The notes below the pieces were generated by a model. It was not told the DNA's origin, did no database searches, and saw only the letters and a program-made list of their open reading frames with translations. Shown piece after piece: positions 1 through 6,543 of a stretch of DNA of 30,780 nt. Location of the stretch: the NCBI GenBank assembly GCA_018224345.1, contig JAGTUW010000355.1, forward strand, positions 1 to 30,780, given 5' to 3'. The first letter of the stretch is position 1. Every line of letters begins with the position of its first letter. The DNA comes from Bacteroidota bacterium (lineage in GTDB: Bacteria > Bacteroidota > Ignavibacteria > SZUA-365). The translations under genes and the position numbers were made by a program.

Positions 1-98
1 ACTCTTTACTCTTAACTCTTTACTCTTAACTCTTTACTCTTAACTCTTTACTCTTAACTCTTTACTCTTAACTCTTTACTCTTAACTCTTTACTCTTA
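1..98. repeat. 14-bp tandem repeat, seven exact copies
   Basis: The unit ACTCTTTACTCTTA is repeated seven times without a mismatch. It can also be read as fourteen heptamers ACTCTTW alternating T and A at the last base. The array runs into the left edge, so the true copy number is unknown. It ends 9 bp before the -35 box of a predicted promoter for the first gene. One strand is nearly pure pyrimidine in short blocks and no reading frame of interest crosses it. Exact identity of the copies suggests recent slippage or gene-conversion activity, which is inference. Confidence 0.95.
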
Positions 99-107
99 CC
101 CCTCCAC

Positions 108-136
108 TTGCAATTCGTCTGCAGATATGGTAGAAT
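108..136 (+). promoter_or_regulatory. Predicted sigma70-type promoter for the phosphatase operon
   Basis: TTGCAA (108-113) and TAGAAT (131-136) are separated by exactly 17 bp, matching 4/6 and 5/6 consensus bases. The start site would fall near 143, giving a leader of about 20 nt before the ATG at 163. The tandem repeat lies directly upstream. Confidence 0.5.
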
Positions 137-162
137 TCACATCGAACCTGTGAGAGACCGCC

Positions 163-1092
163 ATGCTGCGCCTGCTTGACATCGCCTCGGAATTTATCAA
201 TATGAACTACCGTCTGGGAGACAGGACCGTGCGCGAGGCAATGGAGGAACTGCTGTCGAATATCGATGCTTCGGAACAACCGGATTGGTGTCCGACGGAG
301 ACAACATTGACCGAACGACAGAGTATCGTCAGTCCACAACAATCCTTCGTCTACCGCCCGCATCGCTTCGCGGAGATGGACATCAACATCGAAAAGGCCC
401 ACAAACTGCAGTATGCCCTGCTGCCGAAAACTCTGCCGGAAAACGCTCCCTGCCACCTCTCCGCGGTACTGGAATCATACTGCCATCTGAGCGGGGATCT
501 CTTCGGCTGGCGCATGGGAGACGATGGCGCACTCAAACTCTGGCTGCTGGATATGTCTGGACATGGACTGAGAGCGGGACTGCTTTCGGCGCTGCTGAAA
601 CTGTTGATCGATGAAATGGAAGAGATTCCGCGACTCGAAAAAATGATTTCGGAACTCAATCGCCGCTTGCGCGAATGTCTCATCAGCAGCACCGATGTGC
701 TCTACGCCACCGGCGTGTTCCTCTCGCTCTCGGCCGACCACCTGCATTACCTCTCGGCAGCGCACCCGCCTTTCCTTCTCATAAATGGCGGTGGATTACC
801 ACAACAATGCGAATCGACAGGACGGCCCCTCGGGGTTTTCGCCGACGGCGCATTCTCCGCACGGGATATCGAACTCGCACCCGGCAGCAGGCTCCTCCTT
901 TACACGGACGGTATTATAGAAGCGAAAAACGACGCCGGCGAGGAATTCGGCGTCGCACGACTCGCAGATGCCTTCGCAACAGCCCCGAATACCGCTGCAG
1001 CCACGGCACGGCATATCTACGATACTTCCGCTGCCTTTCAGGACATGCAGATGATCGACGATGATGTCACCTTCATTGCCGTCAACTGCTGA
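163..1092 (+). CDS. SpoIIE/RsbU-type PP2C serine phosphatase
   Basis: A 309-residue cytoplasmic protein with a C-terminal PP2C domain of the SpoIIE/RsbU family, which removes phosphate from STAS-type anti-sigma-factor antagonists. Visible motifs are SGDLF (D112, replacing the usual GGDYYD), LLDMSGHG (D130), SAAHPPFLL near 198-206, LLLYTDGIIEA (D249) and DDDVTFI (D300/D301), so the metal-binding aspartates are present. The first about 75 residues carry no recognisable GAF, PAS or receiver domain, so the input signal is unclear. The ATG at 163 is preceded by a GAGAG-type ribosome site and a plausible promoter. The next gene starts one base after the stop, so the two are probably co-transcribed. 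The family call is strong; the substrate is not known from sequence. Confidence 0.9.
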   Translation: MLRLLDIASEFINMNYRLGDRTVREAMEELLSNIDASEQPDWCPTETTLTERQSIVSPQQSFVYRPHRFAEMDINIEKAHKLQYALLPKTLPENAPCHLSAVLESYCHLSGDLFGWRMGDDGALKLWLLDMSGHGLRAGLLSALLKLLIDEMEEIPRLEKMISELNRRLRECLISSTDVLYATGVFLSLSADHLHYLSAAHPPFLLINGGGLPQQCESTGRPLGVFADGAFSARDIELAPGSRLLLYTDGIIEAKNDAGEEFGVARLADAFATAPNTAAATARHIYDTSAAFQDMQMIDDDVTFIAVNC

Positions 1093-1093
1093 A

Positions 1094-2500
1094 ATGAACA
1101 CGCAGGCCTCTTCCCAGCCCGTCCATGCCCGCTCGATCTTCCTGTTCTGGTTGCCGTTGATGGCAACCTGGCTGATGATGTCCGTCGAAGGACCCTTCCT
1201 CGCCGCCATCATTGCCCGCCTGGCCGAACCGAAATTCAACCTCGCCGCCTATGGCGTGGCATTCTCCTTCGCGCTCATTGTGGAAGCCCCCATCATCATG
1301 ATGATGAGCGCCTCGACGGCCCTGGCTACGGACTGGTCTTCCTATCGACGACTGCGGAATTTCACCTCGATGCTCAACGGCATCATTACCGTGATCATGC
1401 TCATTGTCGTCCTGCCACCGGTATTCTCCTTTATCGCGAAGGATCTGATCGGACTCCCGAACGAAGTGGCACGGCTGACGCATCTGGCCACCATCATACT
1501 CCTGCCCTGGCCGGGCGCCATCGGCTTCCGCCGTTTCTATCAGGGACTGCTCATCCGCAACAACCTCACGCGTCGCGTGGCCTATGGTACCGTCCTCCGC
1601 ATTCTCACCATGGCGGTCACGGCGCTTCTCGCCGCCCTGCTTACCGACTGGCCCGGTGCCGTCGTCGGGGCAGCGGCGCTGTCGGTCGGCGTCTGCTTCG
1701 AGGCCCTCGCCAGTCGCATCATGGTACATGGGACAATACAACGACTGCGCATTGAATTACCGCCGCCCGTACAACGCCGGACAGCGGCTACGACAGACGC
1801 GCCTCCGGCAAAACGCCGCGCCCCGGCACAAAGCTATCGCGGTATCTGGTCGTTTTACTATCCCCTCGCACTCACTTCGGTGCTTGCTCTCGGCGTGCAC
1901 CCGATGATCACGTTTTTTCTCGGTCAATCCCGTATGCCGCTGGAATCCCTGGCCGTGTTACCGGTGATCAATTCGCTGGTCTTCATTTTCCGGAGCTTCG
2001 GGCTGTCCTATCAGGAAGTCGCCATCGCTCGCTTCGGTGAAGACATGGAACATTTCGTCCCGATACGGAATTTCGCGATTGGCCTCGGCATCGCCTCGGT
2101 CACCGGGCTCGCGTTAATAACCATGACACCACTGGCATCCTTCTGGTTTCTCGATCTGTCCGGGCTTTCACCTGACCTGGCGGATTTTGCTCTACTCCCG
2201 GCACAGCTGCTGGTGCTCATCCCCGGCACATCCGTGCTTCTCTCTTTTCAGCGTGCCACCCTGGTCGCCACACAGCGCACCGGACATATCACCATCGCCA
2301 CAGGACTGGAAGTAAGCACCATCATACTCACACTCAGTGCAGCCATCATGGTCTTCGATATGGTCGGCGCCGTCGCTGCGGCCATTGCGCTGATGACAGG
2401 CCGCCTGGTGGCAAATGCCTGGCTGACACCTCCGCTGTTGCGGGCAATACGGAGAGCGCGAAGTACAGCGAAGACTGGAACAGCGGACGGAGAAACATGA
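1094..2500 (+). CDS. Multi-pass membrane transporter of the MATE/ANK-like (MOP) type
   Basis: About 468 residues with roughly a dozen hydrophobic segments, beginning with FWLPLMATWLMMSVEGPFL, a pattern seen in bacterial relatives of MATE exporters and of the ANKH pyrophosphate transporter family. The polar stretch near the middle (RRTAATTDAPPAKRRAPA, about residues 226-243) separates two half-domains, as in MOP-superfamily exporters. I place the start at the ATG at 1094, one base after the phosphatase stop; an in-frame ATG at 1061 would overlap the phosphatase by 32 bp. The last codons lie in the first copy of a 37-bp direct repeat. A role in exporting a small molecule or lipid-linked product is inference from the neighbours. 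A polysaccharide flippase is the alternative. Confidence 0.65.
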   Translation: MNTQASSQPVHARSIFLFWLPLMATWLMMSVEGPFLAAIIARLAEPKFNLAAYGVAFSFALIVEAPIIMMMSASTALATDWSSYRRLRNFTSMLNGIITVIMLIVVLPPVFSFIAKDLIGLPNEVARLTHLATIILLPWPGAIGFRRFYQGLLIRNNLTRRVAYGTVLRILTMAVTALLAALLTDWPGAVVGAAALSVGVCFEALASRIMVHGTIQRLRIELPPPVQRRTAATTDAPPAKRRAPAQSYRGIWSFYYPLALTSVLALGVHPMITFFLGQSRMPLESLAVLPVINSLVFIFRSFGLSYQEVAIARFGEDMEHFVPIRNFAIGLGIASVTGLALITMTPLASFWFLDLSGLSPDLADFALLPAQLLVLIPGTSVLLSFQRATLVATQRTGHITIATGLEVSTIILTLSAAIMVFDMVGAVAAAIALMTGRLVANAWLTPPLLRAIRRARSTAKTGTADGET

Positions 2501-2584
2501 TGATAACGACACTTCGGCAGTCCGGTGAGCCAGTCGATGTATCCACCGGAACAGCGGACGGAGAAACATGATGATAACGACACT
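2477..2584 (+). repeat. 37-bp direct repeat spanning a gene junction (71-bp period)
   Basis: Two identical 37-bp copies at 2477-2513 and 2548-2584 start GGAACAGCGGACGGAGAAAC and end in ACGACACT. Each contains the last codons of a TADGET tail, a GGAG ribosome site and an ATGA stop/start overlap. The 34 bp between them holds a 7-bp inverted repeat, TCCGGTG (2521-2527) with CACCGGA (2544-2550). The arrangement looks like a duplication of the junction between the transporter and glycosyltransferase genes. Confidence 0.95.
2497..2571 (+). CDS. Micro-ORF of 24 codons created by the junction duplication
   Basis: An ATG at 2497 overlaps the transporter stop as ATGA, and this frame ends in a TGA at 2569-2571 that overlaps the glycosyltransferase ATG in the same way. 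Its first six residues (MMITTL) equal those of the glycosyltransferase, and its last residues (GTADGET) equal those of the transporter. It has its own GGAG ribosome site because the site is inside the repeat. It may be translated merely to keep ribosomes moving between the two genes. Whether the peptide is functional cannot be told; I would not expect it. Confidence 0.4.
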   Translation: MMITTLRQSGEPVDVSTGTADGET

Positions 2585-3680
2585 GTATGTGATTGGCGTT
2601 CTCGCGGCCGTTATGAGCTCGCTGTTCTTCATATTCATCTACAGGGGGTGGATGCTGGCCCTCCGCATACCACCCGAACGCCCAGACCCTCGAGCGGTCA
2701 CCGTCGTCATCGCAGCACACAACGAAGCCGAAGCACTCCCGGAACTCCTGCACGCGCTCGACGTGCAGGATTTTCCGCGCGAATTGCTGGAAATCATCGT
2801 CGTCGACGACCGCTCGACCGACGGGAGCGCGGAAGTCACACGATCCGCCGTCCCCGCCCTTCCCCTGCGCGTGCTGCGTATTGACGAAACCCCGTCCGGC
2901 GTCTCCCCGAAAAAGTGGGCATTGCATCACGGCATCCTGGCCGCAGATCATGAAATCGTACTCCTCACCGATGCCGACTGTATTCCGCGACCGGGATGGA
3001 TACGCGCAATGTCGGCCCTGATCATCGAAGAAGAACATGTGGTGATGGGACTCGCACCACTGTCGTCCGGAACATCACGTGCGGGCAGCTTCGCAGCCTT
3101 TGAATCGCGGCGTACCATGACACTGGCTACAGCGGCAGCGGCTTCCGGTGTACCCTACATGGTGTCCGGCCGGAGTTGGGGATTTCACCGCGCGCTGTAT
3201 GAGCGTTGTGGCGGTCTGCCGGCACTCTACGCCCATCTCGGTGGAGACGACGATCTGCTGCTGCAACGCATGCTGCAATACGGCGCCACACTCCATGTCT
3301 GTGTGCGACAGGAAGCAATGGTGTTTTCCCAGCCACCGGCGACATGGAACGCACTCTTCAGGCAGAAACAGCGGCATTACCGTGTCTCTTCATCTTATCG
3401 GGGAAAACCTGCACTGCTGCTCGGCGCCTTCGTCTTCAGTGAAACACTCACACCACTTGCCGCGATCACCCTGACCGCACTGCTGCCGGGTCCGGAACGC
3501 ATGCTGCCCCTGCTGTTCTGGTTATGGAAACTCTGGTATGACACAGGATTTCTGCAACATGCCTTTCGATGGATGGAGGGAGACGCCCGAAGAATTCCCC
3601 TTGTTTTCCGCGAAGGATTCCATATTTTTTTTTCTACCCTCAACGGGGTGATCTCTTTTGTGAAACCACAACGCTGGTAA
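2568..3680 (+). CDS. Membrane-anchored family 2 glycosyltransferase
   Basis: A 370-residue GT-A fold glycosyltransferase. An N-terminal membrane segment (residues 7-30) precedes VTVVIAAHNEA (45-55), the nucleotide-sugar motif IIVVDDRSTDGS (76-87) and the DxD-type metal site LLTDADCIP (132-140). GGDDDLLLQRM (225-235) and RQKQRHYR (265-272) correspond to the acceptor-side ED and QxxRW motifs of processive-type GT2 enzymes. One or two hydrophobic segments near 283-325 would return to the membrane. The ATG at 2568 follows GGAG by 5-6 nt and overlaps the upstream stop. Sugar transfer to a lipid or lipid-linked acceptor at the inner membrane is likely, but donor and acceptor are not determinable. 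Confidence 0.85.
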   Translation: MMITTLYVIGVLAAVMSSLFFIFIYRGWMLALRIPPERPDPRAVTVVIAAHNEAEALPELLHALDVQDFPRELLEIIVVDDRSTDGSAEVTRSAVPALPLRVLRIDETPSGVSPKKWALHHGILAADHEIVLLTDADCIPRPGWIRAMSALIIEEEHVVMGLAPLSSGTSRAGSFAAFESRRTMTLATAAAASGVPYMVSGRSWGFHRALYERCGGLPALYAHLGGDDDLLLQRMLQYGATLHVCVRQEAMVFSQPPATWNALFRQKQRHYRVSSSYRGKPALLLGAFVFSETLTPLAAITLTALLPGPERMLPLLFWLWKLWYDTGFLQHAFRWMEGDARRIPLVFREGFHIFFSTLNGVISFVKPQRW

Positions 3681-3681
3681 T

Positions 3682-4515
3682 GTGAACGATACCACTTTTG
3701 CCTCGACATTCGCTCTCGACACTTCCCACCCGAACTATCACCGCTGGCAGCGTGCCATTGATCATGCGCGTCTGCGGGGAGAGACGATCTGTTATCTCCT
3801 CTCCCGGTATGTGGATCTGCACAATACCACGGTACTCGATGCGGGCTGCGGAGTCGGCGGGACCAGCGTAGCGCTGCACGCACATGGCGCTGACGTCATC
3901 GCTGTCGATTGCGCGGAAGACCGCCTGGCTGCACTATCCGCCGTGCAGCCGGACATTGAAACCGAGTGCTGCGATCTGAGTGACCTCCCCTACCCGGACG
4001 CCTCCTTCGACGTGATCGTGCTCCAGGACGTGATAGAGCATGTCCCCTCACCCGCGCGGGTACTTGATGAACTTGCCCGTGTGCTCACGACCCGCGGACT
4101 GTTGTACATCAGTACCCCCAACCGTAATGCAATTCCGAATCTCGTCGCTGACCCGCATTTCGGCCTCCCCTTCGTCGCAAGAAAAAACCGGGAACAACTG
4201 CGTTCCGTCCTCCGTAAACGCCGGCCAGCCGATGCAACACGGCAGGATCTCGCACAACTTCTCGGCTTCAGTGAATTGTGCGAATTGCTGCGTGACCACG
4301 GGTTTACTGCGACCTTCGTCAATCGCTACATGGCGCAGGTGCTTTTTGACCGCCCCGAAGCACTGGTATGGACCAGGAGTCACCTGCGGGCTGTCAGACT
4401 GCTGCAACGCAGTGGCCTGCAGCAACTTGCGCTCCGCCTCGTCAGTGACAACGCCGGTTTCTTTAATTCATGGCTCAATCCGACCTGGTATCTTATCTGC
4501 AGAAAGGATGTCTGA
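3682..4515 (+). CDS. Class I SAM-dependent methyltransferase (UbiG/type 11-like)
   Basis: 277 residues starting at a GTG one base after the glycosyltransferase stop. Motif I is TTVLDAGCGVGGTSVAL (D53 region), the acidic residue ending beta-2 is in VIAVDCAEDRL, and motif IV/post-motif is FDVIVLQDVIEHVPSPARVLDELARVL, a pattern common in UbiG-like and type-11 O- or C-methyltransferases. A helical C-terminal part of about 110 residues probably makes the acceptor pocket. The gene overlaps the following radical SAM gene by one base (TGATG). Methylation of the product of this gene run is inference; the substrate is unknown. Confidence 0.85.
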   Translation: MNDTTFASTFALDTSHPNYHRWQRAIDHARLRGETICYLLSRYVDLHNTTVLDAGCGVGGTSVALHAHGADVIAVDCAEDRLAALSAVQPDIETECCDLSDLPYPDASFDVIVLQDVIEHVPSPARVLDELARVLTTRGLLYISTPNRNAIPNLVADPHFGLPFVARKNREQLRSVLRKRRPADATRQDLAQLLGFSELCELLRDHGFTATFVNRYMAQVLFDRPEALVWTRSHLRAVRLLQRSGLQQLALRLVSDNAGFFNSWLNPTWYLICRKDV

Positions 4516-5528
4516 TGACTCTGCGGACCGTCCGCAACCTCGCCCGCTGCCTCAGCTTTCGTCGCGTGTGGAATCTTGTACTTCTGGGACTTTCCTATCG
4601 GTGTTCACTCATAGTACGACGAAGCATTGTCCGGGGACGACCCTATACCCTGACAATCGAACCGACCAATCGCTGCAATCTCAAATGTCCGGAATGTCCT
4701 TCCGGCAACGGGACGATGGTGCGCCCGCTCGGCATGATGGATATCGACACCTTCCGGCGCATTGTCGATGAAGTGAAAAAGGATGTCTTCTACCTGCAAC
4801 TCTTTTTCCAGGGGGAGCCATTTATCAACAATCGACTGACGGACATGATCGCCTACGCACACCGGCACAGGATCTACGTCTCGATAAGCACGAATGCTCA
4901 TTTCCTCCGGCGGGAAGTGCTTGACGGGCTGCTGCAGGCCGGACTCGATCGCCTGATTATTTCCGTCGATGGGATGACGCAGGAGGTCTATGAGGAATAC
5001 CGTGTCGGCGGTTCCCTCAGCAAGGTCCGCGACGCACTTGAGGATTTCGATGCTGCGCGTCAGGCATTCGGCAGTGGGGCGCGCACCGAACTCACACTGC
5101 AGATGCTCATATCGAGCAAGAATGAGAATCAGATCCCTGCGTTGCAGACTCTTGCCCGGCGTCACCGGGCAGATGTCGCGCTGAAAACCATGCAGGTATA
5201 TTCCATCGAGGGTGCGCAGGAATTTCTTCCGAAGAACGAGCGATTCCGTCGCTACACGATCAGCGACGGCGCCCTGCGCCCGAAGAGCGCTATGCACGAT
5301 CGCTGCGCCCGGCTCTGGGAACGGAGCGTCATCACCTGGGAAGGCGTCGTCGTTCCCTGCTGCTTCGACAAGGATGCCGAATATCCGCTCGGCTCGATCG
5401 TGGAACAGGATTTCAACGAGGTTTGGCAATCCGATACCTATCACGCCTTCCGCGAGCGCGTTCTTGCAGGACGAAAAAACATCCCCATGTGTCGCAACTG
5501 CACGGAAGGACTGCGCATCTACCGATGA
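4515..5528 (+). CDS. Radical SAM protein with SPASM-type C-terminal domain
   Basis: 337 residues. The canonical cluster motif CNLKCPEC (C54, C58, C61) follows TLTIEPTNR. A GGEP-like element is FFQGEP, and ISTNAH and LIISVDGMTQEVYEEYR follow as in SPASM enzymes. The C-terminus has further cysteines, DRCARLW, VPCCFD and MCRNC, fitting one auxiliary iron-sulfur cluster. The ATG at 4515 overlaps the methyltransferase stop and is preceded by AGAAAGGA at 6-nt spacing, so I prefer it to the ATG at 4470, which would overlap the upstream gene by 46 bp. It probably performs a radical modification of a small molecule or lipid precursor. No peptide substrate gene is visible beside it except the micro-ORF, which contains no cysteine and is not a convincing precursor. 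Confidence 0.88.
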   Translation: MTLRTVRNLARCLSFRRVWNLVLLGLSYRCSLIVRRSIVRGRPYTLTIEPTNRCNLKCPECPSGNGTMVRPLGMMDIDTFRRIVDEVKKDVFYLQLFFQGEPFINNRLTDMIAYAHRHRIYVSISTNAHFLRREVLDGLLQAGLDRLIISVDGMTQEVYEEYRVGGSLSKVRDALEDFDAARQAFGSGARTELTLQMLISSKNENQIPALQTLARRHRADVALKTMQVYSIEGAQEFLPKNERFRRYTISDGALRPKSAMHDRCARLWERSVITWEGVVVPCCFDKDAEYPLGSIVEQDFNEVWQSDTYHAFRERVLAGRKNIPMCRNCTEGLRIYR

Positions 5529-5583
5529 GAGTGTACTGGCCGGCAGCTGCTGAATATCCCGTAAAATATCCGTAGATTGCGCC

Positions 5584-6354
5584 ATGACGTTTGGACTCGA
5601 TATCATCGGACGCCGCAGTATTCGTTTCTTTTCGGAGATCGGCCAGGTCAGCATGCTGCAACTCAAGATTGTTCGCAGTATGCACCGGTTGTTCCGTGAC
5701 AGGCGGCTCATACTCGAGCAGATGGCTCATATCGGTGTAGGGTCCCTTCCTCTGGTGGTCATCATCGGCTTGTTCACCGGCATGGTCTCTGCCTGGCAGG
5801 CTGCATATCAATTCCAGGGGATGATCAGCTTTTCCCTGATCGGTGGTGCCGTCAGCCGTGCGATTTTCATTGAACTCGGTCCCGTCCTGACCGCCATTGT
5901 CATTGCCGGCCGTGTGGGGGCATCCATAGCAGCGGAGATCGGGACCATGAAAGTCACCGAGCAGATCGATGCGCTCGAAAGCATGGCTATCGATCCCGTG
6001 CGCTATCTGGCCATGCCGCGATTTCTCGGCGCGGTAAGCATGATGCCGATACTGGTGATTTTCGCCAACAGCATCGCATTGATGGGCGCCTTTTTCGTCG
6101 CGAATTTTTTTCTCGACCTGACCCCACAAGTGTTTTTCGGCAGTGTCGAGCGCTTTTTCCAGACAAAGGACGTCATTTCCGGCATCATCAAATCCATCGC
6201 TTTTGGTGGAATCACAGCCATACTCGGATGTCACATAGGATTCAGGACCACGGGGGGCGCCGAGGGGGTCGGTTCCTCGACCATACGGTCTTTCGTCCTT
6301 TCATCCGCGATGATACTGATTCTCGACTACGCGATGTGGATCGTCATCTTCTGA
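5584..6354 (+). CDS. mlaE: MlaE-type ABC transporter permease
   Basis: 256 residues of the MlaE/YrbE permease family, which moves phospholipids between the membranes as part of an MlaFEDB-type complex. An amphipathic N-terminus leads into GVGSLPLVVIIGLFTGMVSAWQAAYQF, and the family signature VGASIAAEIGTMKVTEQIDALESMAIDPVRYL is intact, followed by four hydrophobic segments. It starts 55 bp after the radical SAM gene, with no clear ribosome site before the ATG. The usual partners, an MlaF ATPase and an MlaD MCE protein, are not downstream; clpC is. The partners must be elsewhere or be replaced. Confidence 0.9.
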   Translation: MTFGLDIIGRRSIRFFSEIGQVSMLQLKIVRSMHRLFRDRRLILEQMAHIGVGSLPLVVIIGLFTGMVSAWQAAYQFQGMISFSLIGGAVSRAIFIELGPVLTAIVIAGRVGASIAAEIGTMKVTEQIDALESMAIDPVRYLAMPRFLGAVSMMPILVIFANSIALMGAFFVANFFLDLTPQVFFGSVERFFQTKDVISGIIKSIAFGGITAILGCHIGFRTTGGAEGVGSSTIRSFVLSSAMILILDYAMWIVIF

Positions 6355-6447
6355 GACAAACACAATCCCGGTATCCCGCTCTCCCCAAACGCTCCCACCG
6401 GACAGGGACGCCACTTCGCCTTGTTCGAGGAATTTCATGTCGGTATC

Positions 6448-6476
6448 TTGAGGGGAACCCTGCGTCCCGGTATTTT
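6448..6476 (+). promoter_or_regulatory. Candidate promoter upstream of clpC
   Basis: TTGAGG (6448-6453) and TATTTT (6471-6476) are spaced by 17 bp in the 189-bp gap between the permease and clpC, each matching 4/6 consensus bases. A leader of about 60 nt would result. No CIRCE or CtsR-type operator was recognised. Confidence 0.28.
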
Positions 6477-6543
6477 GTAGTAGTGGGTACGTGGGACGGC
6501 AATACCAGCATTTTTTTGAATACTGATACAACCCGGAAATACA

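Noticed and set aside
1..98. CRISPR-like array at the left edge
   Set aside because: The copies are contiguous with no spacers, so it is a simple tandem repeat.
4605..5711. 368-codon open frame opposite the radical SAM gene
   Set aside because: A shadow of the conserved radical SAM gene on the other strand.
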